A stretch of 64,000 nucleotides of DNA from Callorhinus ursinus (GCF_003265705.1 NW_020312903.1:22818194-22882193), one strand, 5' to 3'; numbered from the stretch's first letter, positions 34,701-49,700 are shown. The notes: generated from the sequence alone by a model not told the origin. Program-made: numbers and translations.

Positions 34701-37700
34701 AAAAAGCCAGAAATCACAACTGAGCTAAAAACAAGCTAATTATTCATTTGGATTACTGCACACATATAAAAATCAACATGAAATAATGTTTAATAAAATA
34801 GGAAAAAGGGAAAATAAGGCTTTAACAGATCTCCTCATTTGGTCATGAAAACCCTACTATTAGGTATATTGCTATATGCTTCCTGAGCACAGTGACCGAG
34901 GAAAACACCATCTTACCAGAAATATAGAGCATTAAGATTTCTAGAGCAACTTTCTTTTTCCTAGGATCAAAATGTCATTGATTTATTTACTTCAGTTTTC
35001 TGAATTCACTACCCTTGATTACTCCAATTTATGAAAGAATAATAGAGTAGGCACCTGTTCTTTTGGGCTGTTCAGTATCCCTTTCACTTCAATTACAATT
35101 CTCTGAAAGACCCTGATGAAATGTCCCACCCATACTGTCTTGGAATGACTCTTAATAAAGGTGCCTGACTCTCAGCAGGCCTCTGTGTAGGAACAACCCA
35201 CATTAGACAAATCAGAATCTCTTTCTATGGCATCTGAATCATAAACAGAGGCACACCAGGGCAGGAAATGGATGTTGCTGACTCAGTCATTAGTGACTGC
35301 CCCCTGGAGTAGCTGGTTTCTCTCCTTCCCAGGGCTTGGTTGTTCTGCTTCATCTTGATCCTACAAAATCTTGATCCCCAAGCCTTCCAGTAATTGGTTG
35401 CGTGTAAACTAGCCACAAGCAATCCATTTTGCCACCTGCACTCAAAGAACCTTAACTGGTACAAAGAGATGTTTTGATTTCCATAGGTACACCTGAAACC
35501 TACATTAATCACCAGTCTTTGATATGAAAATTCACTTGAAATGGAAAATAGAGAACTTTTTATTTTTCAGTGTCCATTTCATCAAACAGAATATATAGCT
35601 CCCTATAGTCTTTTCCCAGACACCTTTCATTTCATTTCTACCATTCTCTTCCATCATCACTATGCTCACACATACATCACACATGATATATAAAATGAAG
35701 TTTTAAAGAGGTTCTCTAATGGCTTAGCAGAGTCCATTATTTCAGTTGGTTCTTCAAGGAAAGCCAAGGCTAATTTTTTCTCTAAAAACAACTGGTACTA
35801 GCCTTATTAAAGAAAAAAAAAAACTTAACTATATTGTCTTGAGCATGTTTTGACTGATATATATAGTCCATACATATAATAAGAGAAAGTAATGCTAACT
35901 GTAATAATTGTTGAGTCATTTATTTTTTTTAAAGATTTTATTTATTTATTTGAGAGAGAGAATGAGAGAGAGAGAGCACGTGAGAGGGGGAGGGTCAGAG
36001 GGAGAAGCAGACTCCCTGCTGAGCAGGGAGCCCGATGTGGGACTCAATCCCGGGACTCGATCCCGGGACTCCAGGATCATGACCTGAGCTGAAGGCAGTC
36101 GCTTAACCAACTGAGCCACCCAGGCGCCCAGTTGTTGAGTCATTTAAAATGCCATACTGCTTCTCCCTCTGACCCTCTTCCCTCTCGGGCTCTCTATCTC
36201 TCATTCTCTCTCTCGCAAATAAATAAATAAAATCTTTAAAAAAATAAATAAATAAAATGCCATACTTTCTTTTCAACTGTTCTTATTCAGTTGGATTCCT
36301 ATCAGTATATCAGCAGAATATTGGTTACCATCAGTCCCATGAAATTCATATCAAATAAGAGATTTTCCCTAAATTCTCCCTTCATTTCAAAAAAGTTATC
36401 TCACAGGGGCACCTGGGTGCCTCAGTCATTAAGCGTCTGCCTTCCGCTCGGGTCATGGTCCCAGGGTCCTGGGATCGGGCCCTGCATCAGGCTTCCTGCT
36501 CGGCGGGAAGCCTGCTTCTCCCTCTCCCACTCTGCCTGCTTGTATTCCCTCTCTCGCTGTGTCTCTCTCTGTCAAATAAATAAATAAAATCTTAAAAAAA
36601 AAGTTATCTCACAGAACACTCACCACAGAGAGGAGAAAAACAGCAAGGCTCTTCCTGTTGAACTTGAATCAAGAATTGGTCTTCTCTGCATTCTGGTATT
36701 GAAATCCTGGGGCATTTCAATTGGTCACATTCTGCAGAAACACCAAGATATTTGAACATTTGTATAGAGTGGAATGATAAAATAAAGTAGTATGGTTTAG
36801 TTCTCTTTGAATTTATATATATGTTGCTAACTCAGTGTGTGTTTGGTGGGGGAGGGTTCCCACTCAGCACCCAGTAATTCTCTAGACACCAGCTGGTTGT
36901 CCTACAATTCAACTCAATTCTGACACTACCTACAGACACCAGTTACAAGCCCTGCTTGTTACCTGTACTCCTTTCTGGCTGACTGGCTATAAATCGGGGG
37001 TTTCCACAATCTTTTCCTTGGGTTTGATTAATTTGCTAGAGCAGCCAGCAGAACCCAGAGAAAAATTTTACTTACCAGATCACCAATTTTTTATAAAAGA
37101 ACATAACTCAGGAATAGCCAGATGGAAGAGATGCATAGGGCAAAGAAGAGAGAAAGGGTAGGGAGCTTTTATGCCCTCTCAGAGCACACCAGTCCCTGAA
37201 TTTCCTTGTGTTCACCAACCTGGGAGTTCTCTAAACCTCAGTCTTCTTTGGGTTTATTTTGGAGGCTTTACTATGTAGGCATGATTGATTAAATCATTGG
37301 CTATTGAAGATCAGATCCAACCTCCAGTCCCTGTCCCCTCCCTGGAGGTCAGGGGGTGGGACTGAAAATTCTAACCCTCCAATCACATGATTGGTTCCCC
37401 TGGCAACCAGACCCCATTCTCAGATTAGCTAAAGGCTTTCCAAAAGCAGTCATTAACATAACAAAAGACAATTTTATAGGTCTCCTCATTTAGGAAACTC
37501 AGGATTAGGAGCTCTGTGCTGAGAATGGGGTAGAAGACCAGGTATGTATTTCTTATTATAAATTATAATATCACACCTGCTATTTCCTATATATTTCTGC
37601 TAAGATTAAGATCTTTAAAATGAATTTTATCTAAATCCATGTGTTAATATAATATATAAACTTAAAATTTATATATATATATTTATTTATAAAGAAATTG

Positions 37701-40700
37701 CAGGTGAAAAAAGAACTATTGTGGGGCACCCGGGTCGCTCAGGTGGTTAAGCGTCTGCCTTCAGCTCCGGTCATGATCCCAGGGTCCTGGGATCGAGCCC
37801 CATGTCGGGCTCTCTGCTCACCCTCTGCCTCTGCCTGCCTCTGTGTGTGTCAAATAAATAAATAAAATCATTAATAACATTGGGGAGGGTATGTGCTACG
37901 GTGAGCGCTGTGAATTGTGCAAGACTGTTGAATCACAGATCTGTACTTCTGAAACAAATAACGCAACATATGTTAAGAAGAAAGAAAAAGAAGAAGATAA
38001 CAGGAGAGGAAGAATGAAGGGGAGTAAGTCAGAGGGGGAGAGGAACCATGAGAGACTATGGACTCTGAGAAACTGAGGGTTCTAGAGGGGAGGGGGGTGG
38101 AGGGATGGGTTAGCCTGGTGATGGGTGTTAAAGAGGGCACATTCTGCATGGAACACTGGGTGTTATGCACAAACAATGAATCATGGAACACTACATCAAA
38201 AACTAATGATGTAATATATGGTGATTAACATAACAATAAAAAATTTAAAAAAATCATTAATAAAATCTTTTAAAAAAAGAACTATCTTTAGCAAGACAAC
38301 TTCACAATATTTTATAACAAATCATTTTCTTATAGACCTAAAGAATGAGAATCGAATCCACTATTCCAAACAAACAATGAACCTCACTCTTTATTTTCCT
38401 AGTTAATTACTCACCACATTGATACTGTGGACAACAAGAAAGGCGACTATGGCCAACAACCAATTTCTGACTATTCGTACATGTTGGAATAGCAGCTTCA
38501 CATAAGGTCATGTCACATCCTGGAAATAAGAAACAGAAGCACTAAAATATTAGCGAATATAACTAAAATCTGTGCTTCTAACTCAAATCAGGGAAGTGGT
38601 TCTTACTATGCATGTTTTTACACTGCAATTAAACTCATTCAACTGACAAATGGGTCATATGTGAAAAGGTAGCAGATTTAAGGTTTATTTATTATGGTCC
38701 TTTCACCCTTAATTGTCCTAAGTCAAAGATTCCCAGAATTTTGTCGCATATCATTGAATACTATTAATTGCTTATAGCTAGAGATTTGTATGTGTATTTG
38801 CAAAATCAGCAAAACCATAATGAGGAAAAACTTGCTTTGAGAAAATAAAAATGATTTTTATGGCCATATTTCTGTTTTTACCTCAACGCTTTTGTTTACC
38901 AAACACTATGCATGTCCTGATTTTTTCACAAATAATCTCAACAGATTTTGTGGCATTGACAGATGGGAAGTCTGCGGCCTGCACACATACCACAAACTTC
39001 CTTTGAACAGCAGGTCCACTTATCAGTGATGCCCAGGACAACTTCAGCTTCTCTTTCACAAATTGGCGAGGGCTCTTCATCACAGTCAGGTTCTGTAGGA
39101 ATAATACTTCCATTCTCCAAACATTTGTAGAGGGCACATTCATCAATGCCCCCATTCCAAACCTCTCCAGCAGTACGAGGTTGGTCTTCACTATCTGTGC
39201 ATGCTTAAAAAGATGGACAATGTTACATCACTCATAACCCGGACACTAAAATAAATCAGGCTATGATATTTGAATTTCAGACCATGACTTGGCTCAGTGA
39301 CATAGATAACATGTCACAGATTTATCCTTTCTTATAGATTCTTCTTTTTATCAGCTAGTAGCTTACATTTCTCTTCCATGAAATTTGTAATGTAGTGTGC
39401 AAAAATATTTTCCCTTCTACAACTATCTGTAAATTTGCATGTCCTCTTCTATACATAAGATAATCTGTTCATTATTTCTTATTCATTTTGTCTTTAGTAT
39501 GATTTATTTTGTTTGAACAAACTCAGTAAAATAACTGTAAATTAGTTTTAAAATATTAACTATTCAAACTGAGTGGTATTAGGAAAAAAAGTCTCTAGCA
39601 CATATTTATCATTTTTGTCATATGAAAATTCAAAACATGTCAACTTTAAAATCTAAATGTGGGAAGTAGCTTATTATTTAGTGACTCATTATTTAGTAAT
39701 TATGTAGTTTTATTATTGAAGTGTTACTTAATGATAAATACGGTCCACTAGTAGTTCCTTTAAATTGATAGAGATGAATATAGTGATGGCCATATACCCA
39801 GCCTCAAATGAACTTCTTTTATATTATTCTCTTTACTGTCAAACCAACCTCACAGGTCCCTAAAAAAACAAACATGCCTGTTTATTCTCAAAGTCTTCTA
39901 CAAATACTTTTCTCAATGGCAAACACAAACTTCTTTCTGGAACTATATATGCATTTCACTTCTACTTGCCCATTCTCTTTCATTATTAGCTTAATCTCTT
40001 TTCCTCTAACCGTAATGTTAAGCTCTGTACTGCAATTTTCTCGGTTTTGCACTATTTTCATCTGCAACCACCATGGAGACGATGAGTCAGAATGAAATGG
40101 TTTGAAAATGAAAGTTGAACAATTAAATGTTTTCTCCCAGATAATAACATTATCTGACATTTCTTGAGTGGTTATTTTACTCTAGGCACTGTTGCAAAAT
40201 GCTTTGTATTATTTATGTATCCCCACTCTAACTTTATGGGATAAGTGCTATTATTTTCTCCATTTTACAGATGCTAACCCAGGCTCAAAGAGGTAAAGAT
40301 GAATCACTATTACATGAAATAATTGGAATTTCAATTCAGTTCATATCCTATGCTCTTAATTCTTAATTTATCATACCCCCACCTAGTTATTACAGGCATA
40401 GGTAGAGATTAAAACATCATCACTGCATCACTGTCGGGGGAGGGTTGTTAAATGGCTGATGGGGATTAAAGAGGACACTTGTTGTGATGAGCACCAGGTG
40501 TTGTATGTAAGTGTTGAATCACTAAATTCTATACCTGAAACTAATATTACACTGTATGTTTACTAACTGGAATTTAAATAAAAACTTGGAACAACAGCAA
40601 CAACAACAAAACCACATCACCACCAAAACATCTAATTTGGGTAACATATTAAAATCAAACTACAAACAAACCAGTTTTCTTTCCAACACCTGGGGGACCT

Positions 40701-43700
40701 GTTGATCGGTCTTTCTCAGCACATCTCCCCAAGATCTAAAAAAGCTTTATTTATTTGCCAAATCCCTAAGCAGTCATCTTGCACTCTGCTGCTTACCGCA
40801 TTCTTGCTCTGGAATGCACTGGATTGAGTCTGGCCTGTGAAGGATGGTTCCATTTTTGCACACGCAATCTTCCCTTAAGGTCGAACATGAAGCATGTCCA
40901 TAGAACCACCTGTTCAGACATGTTCTTGCTTCACAAGTCCTCACACAGGGTTGATATTCCTTCCCCTCTGGGCAATTCAGAGCTATGAATAACAAAGGAC
41001 AGAATTTGCTAAGGAGAAAAGTCACCTACTTGGATTATAGTACAAGGAAGAAATATTGGATTTCTTTCTGAAAATGAATTTTGCCCATTTCCGTCTCTTC
41101 AAATTTCATTTTTCATTTATTATGTAACCAAAAACTAGAAACAAAATAAGCAATAGGTATTTTTGAGTATCTTCCAGGGATCCAGCTAGTATTATATGTT
41201 ATGGTATAGTAGGAAAATCTCATCTGATTTGTAGCAAGTAAACGTGATCAAAAGGCAGCCCAAATCTAGTAGGCATAAATATAGAATCAACTAGTATGAG
41301 GTTACTTCTCTGTGTAGTGAGGAGATACAACAGTCTATTCAGAATAAGCAGAAATATGCTTTAAATATGTAACTCAACCAAGCCATAAAAAAGAAAAATG
41401 CCGTGTGTTTAGGTTTAATCCTTCACTGTCAAAAGAAACTACAATTGCTGAACAGTTTGTAAATGATGTTTTAGACAATTCTTTTGATTTTCAGTGATCT
41501 TAAAAAATCATATTGTTAAAAAATGAACACACAGCTGGTAGGGGTATAAATTGGTAAAATCTCAGCGGGGAACGATTTGATGGCATCTATTAAATTAGAG
41601 ATGTCATACATTTCCTATGAATCAAGCAACACCACTCTTGAATAGTGATCATCTCTGGGAGCAAAGAGAGGTAAGGGAGAGTAGAGCACACCAGGAGCTG
41701 CTTTATGTCTGAAATGAAGTCATGTAACCGGTGTTTGTGATATATTATCCTTTCTATATGTATTTTACTTTTTCTCCTAGGGAAAATGAAAACTTTTATT
41801 TTATTTTGGAGCATTTCATTAATATTCATTTTGACCATCTTTTACCACTTAATCCATTTAATTGCTATTTCTTAAATTAAATTAACAGTATTTTCTGTGA
41901 AATGTACCCAGGACTGGATATAGGTTTAATAAAATTTTTATGACATTACAACTTGATGAGAAACATGAGCCCCATAGATAAAAATTGGCAAAGAATACAT
42001 ACAAAAGAAAAAGGATTCGCAAACATGTATTTGCAAAAAAGACTGAACCTAGATACCAATCAAAGAAAGATTAGCTTCCAGGATGTGGATACTATGTCAG
42101 GAAAGGAGGAAAAGTGAACAGAAAAATATGTATCTTCTTCACAAGCTAGGGGACAAGCCAGGGGTCAAATGAGGCGGGTTGAATTGAAACCAACAAAATG
42201 TGCTCTGGGATACAGAATTAAAATCCCTGTTCAATCCCCCTGTGATTTCTTCAATATTTCCATTGCTTTTGCTGACTCATATTTCGTGGACTAGGTTTTC
42301 TTTTGGGAGGGTTGAGGCCGACCTTAGATTTAGATCATAATGAAACTAGAAGTTGCCTATGTGGGTGAGCTGGCCTCTAACTTCTACGTTACATTTATCT
42401 GCATTTTATTCTTACGAAATTATTTTGTGATGAAAAATGAAAAGAAAAAGAAGTGAATGCAAAACATGGAATACTATTGGATTGTTGGAAAATATTATTG
42501 AAAATGTACTACTTACAGCAGTAATCAGGTGTTCTCCACTGAAGACAGATGTCAAACCTGTTGCACAGAGCCACATAGGCAGAAAGTGCATCACATTCAT
42601 AGTTCCAAAAATAGGTATAATTGATCCACATCTTTTCACAAAAGTTCTGTGGTGAAACCTAGAGACACAGTTTGCTTTGGGATAAGTTATGTTGTTTTAT
42701 TTCTCTAAAGACCCTAAGTTAGTCAAAAACTATTCAGAGAATCAAAGGGTAGCAAGTTAAGACTTATTATGGATCTTTTTTGACCTTAGATTCCAAACTT
42801 CATAATCCTAGATGTCACTTCTGATGTGAAAATATTTTTAGACACATTTTAGACAAGGTAAATATTGTCTGCACTAATCTACATAAGTATATCTTATAAA
42901 GATGAAAAAGAAACAAAGTATGTGGACCTAGCAAAATCTATTTCCGATATTATACTTCGGGTCACAATCGTCTTTTCCATATACTGAATGGGACTTTAAT
43001 CTATGATGGATAAAACCAGAAGTTTCTGAAGCATTCCATAATGATACATGGCAGTACTTATTAAATGAGGTTATAAATGCTTCTCAAAAACTATGTAGTA
43101 ATATTGAACATTGAACAATTTATGTAATTTGACATGCCTCAATTTAAAGAGATTTCTTCCTACAGATTGTTTCATTTTGATTTAGAAATGCCTGAAATCT
43201 AAATAATTTAACTTGTAGCAACATCTATTCCAATTTTTCTCTCTACTCATTCATTCAGCAAATGTACTAAACATCTCCATGCAGACACCAAATTCTGACA
43301 AAGTTCAAAGGGCCAGATAAAAATACTTTGTATTTTTCATATCCCATCCTTTCTTCTTCAAGGTCCATGTCTGTAAAGACCAAGATTCTATGTTCTTTTG
43401 GTCTTCTTTACAGCATTCCCTTGGTTTCCAATTCTTCACTTTACATGGAATACTTGCTGTGGTCAAGAGCACCCTCATTGTGGGATCCAGGGAACACTGA
43501 GAGTTTCCTTCTTAAAACCCTCTCCTTGGACTTTTAGTGTATTTCATTCCATTGCCTGTCCACCTGTCCGGTGTCAGCTCCTCTGCTGCCTCTTATTCTG
43601 AGTGTTTCTCTAGACCTCAGCCTCAGTGGTCACGTCTACTAGTGACAGATGTTCTTCTCAGACTCATACCACCATCTTGGGCATGGAAATCTTTTCCTCG

Positions 43701-46700
43701 GTTTCTTCATAGTTAAAGAGTTAAACATAAACTTACTACTACTTAAGATAGCTGTGAGCTAATATATGGTAAATGCACAGAGCAGACTCTGGAACATTGC
43801 GCATTACTCATTGTTGTTTTTAAAAATTCATACACAAATAACTCCCCAAACCTGATCCTGGCCTCAAGTTTACCTCCTCTGAGCTCCAGAATTATGTTTC
43901 TAAGCTTTTTCTGGGTATTTTTGCTTTGAAATCCCATATGACTTAATTTATCCAAAGTAAAAAATTACATACCTTTCCACTTAACCCACAAAAGCTGACT
44001 CTCCTGTATCCCCCATTCATATATTCACTTATGCAGGCTTTCATAATTTATTGAACACCTAACCACCTATCAAGCACCATGCTATGCATGAGGAGCATAA
44101 GGGTCAATAACACAGACCTATTCTCTGCCTGTGGACCTCATAGCCAGAAAAGGTCTTTGAATAGAATCCAGAGGAGTCACCCCACTAAAATGAATCAGAG
44201 GAGGGAAGTATTCTGGCTGGAAAAACTAGAAGCTTAGAAGCCCACTGGCAGGAAAAACCTTGGAATAGTCAAAGAGTTGAAAGGAGACTGGCGCTCAGTA
44301 AGCAAGAAGAGTGTAGCAGAGAGGAAGCTAGAGAAGTGGGTGGGCCAAAGTGTAGAGGACCTCATAAGACTTTAAGTGGAAGTGGAAGACACTGAAGGGT
44401 TTTAGGTAGAAAAATGATACAATCCAGACAGATCACCTGCCTGCGATGGAGATTGTCAAATGAAGGTGCTTACAAGTGGGAAACCAAATTACCTGCTTTT
44501 CTCTCTTTTGCCATCCAATTCACTAGGAAGGGGTTTGTCTGTGTGATTGGGCTATGACAGACTAAATGGCACTCTGCGTTGCCTCCCTAAGCCTTCAATA
44601 GATAAGTTGAGAAGTTTTCTGATTTAATTACCCTACTAAGTTCCCAGTTAAAAATGCGATTTTTTGAAAATCATTATGCTCGGGGTGCCTGGGTGGCTCA
44701 GTCGGTTAAGCGTCTGCCTTCGGCTCAGGTCATGATCCCAGAGTCCTGGGATCCATTCCCGTATCAGCCTCCTTGCTCACCAAGGAGTCTGCTTCTCTCT
44801 CTCCCTCTGCCCCTGCTTGTGCTCTCTCTCTGTCAAATAAATAAATAAAATCTTAAAAAAAAATCATTGTTAAAAAAAAGAAAACCATTATGCTTTTTTT
44901 TAAGATTTTGTTTTTATTTATTTATTTGTCAGAGAGAGGGAGAGCGAGCACAAGCAGGGGAAGTGGCAGGCAGAAGGAGAAGCAGGCTCCCCACTGAGCA
45001 AGGAGCCTAATGTGGGCCTGGATCCCAAGACCCTGGGATCATGACCTCAGCCGAAGGCAGACCCTTAACTGACTGATCCATCCAGGCATCCCAAAAATCA
45101 TTATGCTTTAAAAGACATTAAAATGACACTAAACTGAGTTTTAAAGTATTTATTATTTTTTTTCATTTTTATAGGCCTGCTTTTTAAAAAAAATGTAAAC
45201 ATTTAAAACCCATCTGCATCCAAATCTCCAAGTAAAAAACAAAGCTCCCAAAAGATATGCCATTTTTATCCCATGACTCGCCATCCTTCACTTTTCCATG
45301 AGGGAACTCATGGGCCAGGCTGAGAATTACAGAGTCTACACTCCACAGTTGAGCATGGGCAGTGCTGCACAGTGAGCTCCTTCCTGCTTTGACAATTCCC
45401 TTACGTTCTTTCCCAGGCTCTTCCCCTCCATATGTACTACACTCAACCATTTCAACATCTTCCTAACATGACCTTTTACACAAAACTTGTTCTTACACAT
45501 ATTGTTGTATCTGCCAAGTGTCCCTTCCTCCCTCGTCTCTCCTGGCATATTCATCCTTCTAAGTGAATCAAATATCTAAAGCTATGAGAAGTCTCCTGAA
45601 AGCCTGGGCTCCCATATACCTCCAGACTGTATATTGTCATGTACCTATCTACAAGCTTGCTTTCCCACCAGACCTCCGGAGACTAAAGGAGAGTCTTATT
45701 CATCTTTGGGTCACAGGAGTTTAACACGATGCCTTGTAAGTGCTGCATGCTCCCAAGCTTTTCATTAAATGAGTCATGAAATACTGTATTTGTCTGTCCT
45801 GTGTCCTAACAATGCATCTTTTTTTTAATGATAGAGATTACTTAAAATATCTACTAGTCACATAAAGTCAGAAAGTTAGAGACAAATAAAGAATGTTTAA
45901 ATTGAATATTTGACAGGCTCTATTACAAGTAGAGACCTAAGATGCCAGGATCATAGAGAATTGATAATATCCTCACTGTCTTTGTTTCTCTACTGGGTTA
46001 TCAAGTGACATTGATTTCTTTCTCCTAGAGGCATTTATTCATAGGACAGAATTTCATTTTTCTTGAAAGCTGTAGATATACTTCTGAAAAAACATAGGAG
46101 AAAAAAAGATAATTATCCTTCTTATCTCTTTAAGTCTATAAAAGTAAATGATTCTGAATTCCAAAGCACACTGACAGAAGGTTTGGGGCTAAACTGTTCT
46201 CAGTAGAAGAACATCATGGCAAGAACAGGAATTTATTGGCTTTACTCTCAACATGTCCAATGTGACAGTTCTTATTTATGGTTGCCCTTAACTTACTTTA
46301 TTATGGCATGGAATGAAAACTCTTCTATTTAATAACTCAATGCAGTGACTGCAATCATGCTCAGTACAATTCCTAACAGGTCTTCTTGTTGTGACTTCAA
46401 ATGATTTCTCAATTTCCCAGCTCTCAATAAATAATTCTATGTCTTCCATATTTGTAATAATTGTGCCATTTTGCATCCTTAGATCATCACCTGGATCTTC
46501 ATTGCAAATTCCTAGAAAAATATGTGACATTTAGAAGGAAAAATTTTTTCACTTAAACCAAATGTAGGCAGCAGAAATAAATCATCTTAATAATTGATTT
46601 TAAATGAATAAATCATTTACTGAACAAGGTGCCAAATGTATATCCTTTCACTTTAATGTTGATGGATTTTTTAATTATGTATCTGATTGTTTGATAAAAT

Positions 46701-49700
46701 AGTACAGAGTTGTCTTAACCAGATAAGAAAGAGACCACAATCGTAGAAGTCAAGAAATGTGAAGAGATGGTAGAAAATGAAGAAAGAGGAGATTGACTCT
46801 GCTCCCACACTCCTTCACTATTACCACTATCTCCTAATTGCAGAACTAGTTCTTAAGCTTTCCAAGATATTCCTTAGAGTAGTGGGCATTTGGTGATTGC
46901 CTCTCGGTCATCCATTCACACAGGAAAACCCTGCCTGAAAACATTAAGTTCCGCCTTCAGGAAGTATCCCTGCCCCATCACCACTGTAGGAGAAGGCCAT
47001 GATCGGCATAAAGGTAGTCCTTACTCCCGTGCATTAACAACTGTTACAGGTAATAAACCAGTCAGGTCAGATAGTCACCTAGACACATGGATACATTCAA
47101 CATTTGGACAACCACAACCAAACAGGATTCGATCTGGGAATTCTAAGACATAGACAATCTTCCTTCCTTAGGATGACGTGGCCTACTGATGGTTATCATG
47201 CTTTGACCTGCTAAAGCCTCCAGCTTCCTGAGGAAGGCCAGACTGGGGACAGATCTTACTCTTCATGCAGTGGAGTGCAGAGCCAAGGGAACTGCAGAGA
47301 AATAGCCCAGAACCCGGATCATACTTGATCTGAATCCTACCCTACCTTAAGACATATTTTTTCTTAATACCCAAGGCTCCAGCTATAAAAGATATAATTT
47401 GAACATTTTTTTCAAGTATTAAATCTTAATACTCAAGTAGGCATGTTAAGATCATAAAGGTTGCTGCTACCATCATTGCTTTGTCTTTGTAAATATACAA
47501 AGGACTGAAGGCAATGCAAAAACAAACAAATAAAAAACAAAACTCTAGTGAAGTGAACTATACTGTCAAGCAGCTACTATTTTTTAAGTCCAAAATTTCC
47601 TGGAAAAAGGTAATTGCTAATAAAAAATTGGTTTTATTGCAACTCCAGCCACCAGCCCTGTAAACTTCACAGTGCTGTAGAGAACAAGGTATTCATACAG
47701 ACGTCCCACTCTGGCGTCCATGCTCAATTTAGGTCATACTCTTGCTCACTGCAACTTTTTCAGACTTGACAGCACCTAGATTTCCCTTAAACCAAAACCA
47801 TTCTTCACCCACTATGGAGGTCATGAACTTTAGGGGGTGACCCTCGGTTAGCAAAAAGGTGATCCTACCCGCTTCTCTACAGTGATTACTTAAGAATCCA
47901 ATTAGCAGAGTGTGTCTGTAAAAGCATGAGCTGACAAAAGTGAAGGAAAAAAATTCACAAGCTCAAATAGAAATCATAGCATGCAGAAATGATAAATCAT
48001 CAGAGAAAATATGCATTCCTAAAGTCTCTGAGTATTACTCAATAATAACTTGATTTATTATGTATAATCAATACTATACAGACTCAAAAATAACTATTTC
48101 CACAGTGATAACCTTCAGTCCCCATAGAACTTTGTGCTACATTTAGCGTACTATAAATAGGCAAGGAAATACCTAAACCTTTTTAGCCAAACTTTGCACT
48201 AAATGCTTTAAAGAAGAAATCTGTGTGTTTTTTGTAATTTGTTGAGGGAAAGGACTTAGTCTTATTTGTTTTTGTGTTGCCAGCACCAAGCCCTGAGTCT
48301 AAACACTCAGAAGGTGATTCATAAACTTTTACTCAATTAACATTTGGTGAGATTAAAGTAGATATATTTTGCTAAGCTAACATTTATTGATCATGTGTAT
48401 TAGGCAATGTGTTAAGTGTTTGACATTAACTTTCACATTTAACCCTAACAACAATCTTGAAGGGAGAATGTTGCTATTCCCATTTTAAAGATGAGGAAAC
48501 TGATGTTCACTTCAGAGTACAGATCTACAAAAAGAACAGTCTCCATCAGACATCAAAGCCAGTATTATACTTTTTTATTTTGTTGTGTACCTAGAGGTAT
48601 TTCTAATTTGTTTCCTTTGGCTTATAACTCTTTATGTGTCTATGTAACATGGTGTGATATTAACCTAGGTGTAAAGATACACCTAGGCATTACATTTTAT
48701 AACAAAACTGTGACAAATATTGAGAACATTGTGTTCCCTGTATGTAACTTTCAAGGTGGCTTAAGCAACTAAGTTTTCCCCTATTTCAAATTTTAACATA
48801 ATAAGGAAGAAACAAACTTATTTAAGCCTTTAATCTTTCTGTAACTCATATTTCTCACTTATAACTTAATACCAACTTATGAGGGTTATTGTTAGAATTG
48901 AATAAGTTCAAGTATATAAAATAATGGCACTTTATTAATGATTAATAAAGATGAATATAGTAGGATAGATGCAGAATATAGTAGTAACATAAACAGTATC
49001 GCAATAATAGTAGTAAACATATATTTCCATAAAATATGCAAATTGAACTGTTATTTCTTGCTTCTTAGCCCATTTATTAAAATGAAATAGTATTCACATG
49101 GGGAACTAAAAGTTAACATCACACCTCAAATATGAAAAGTGGGGCATCAGGGCCAAAACAGTGTAATGTGAGAGAAAAAAAATTAGAAGAAATTAAGATT
49201 TGAAGAGCAATGCTCACCACAGAGTCCTTCTGTGTAAGATGACAAGTTAAATCGAAAGCCAAAATGAATGTCTATGATCCCTGTAAGGTGAGCCCACTTT
49301 ATGACTAGTCCAGCTGGAGTCGTAATCACATACATGGAACCAGAATCTTCTATGGACAGTTCTTGACTTGAAAAGGGCAGAGGCACAACTATAGAATCCA
49401 CTTCAACCTAAAATAACACAGTGAATTTACAACTGTTAGAAAAATATTTATGTCTCAATATACACTCTTTAAAAGTAGAATTCAGATGATTCCATTTCTT
49501 CTTGTCGAATATAAACTATTTCCTAAGTTTTTAAAAATTTATTTCTCTGCTGCTGCCACAGTTTCTCACAACTTCTAGTTCCTTTATTATTCCTTTGTTG
49601 TATCTTGCTATATTCAGTATTTGCTGTCCACCTTGTTGCCCCTTATTTTCTTCAAAACTTAACTCTCTTCTGTGTTATGTATGCTTTTCTGTTTCCCGCA

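Larger units (their letters stand above)
42659..46296. other. OTOGL intron
   Basis: Contains a facing SINEC pair (about 44.7-45.1 kb) and an unclassified ancient repeat-like stretch at about 44020-44440 (AGGACCTCATAAGACTTTAA, GAAGGGTTTTAGGTAGAAAA). Nothing recognised in 42660-44000 or 45110-46290. Confidence 0.5.

Noticed and set aside
38883..38990. Extension of the OTOGL 38991-39203 exon to lower coordinates
   Set aside because: The coding frame meets TGA shortly after CHKIC, and only the GTATGT donor at 38989-38990 gives the correct phase for the next exon without making a stop.
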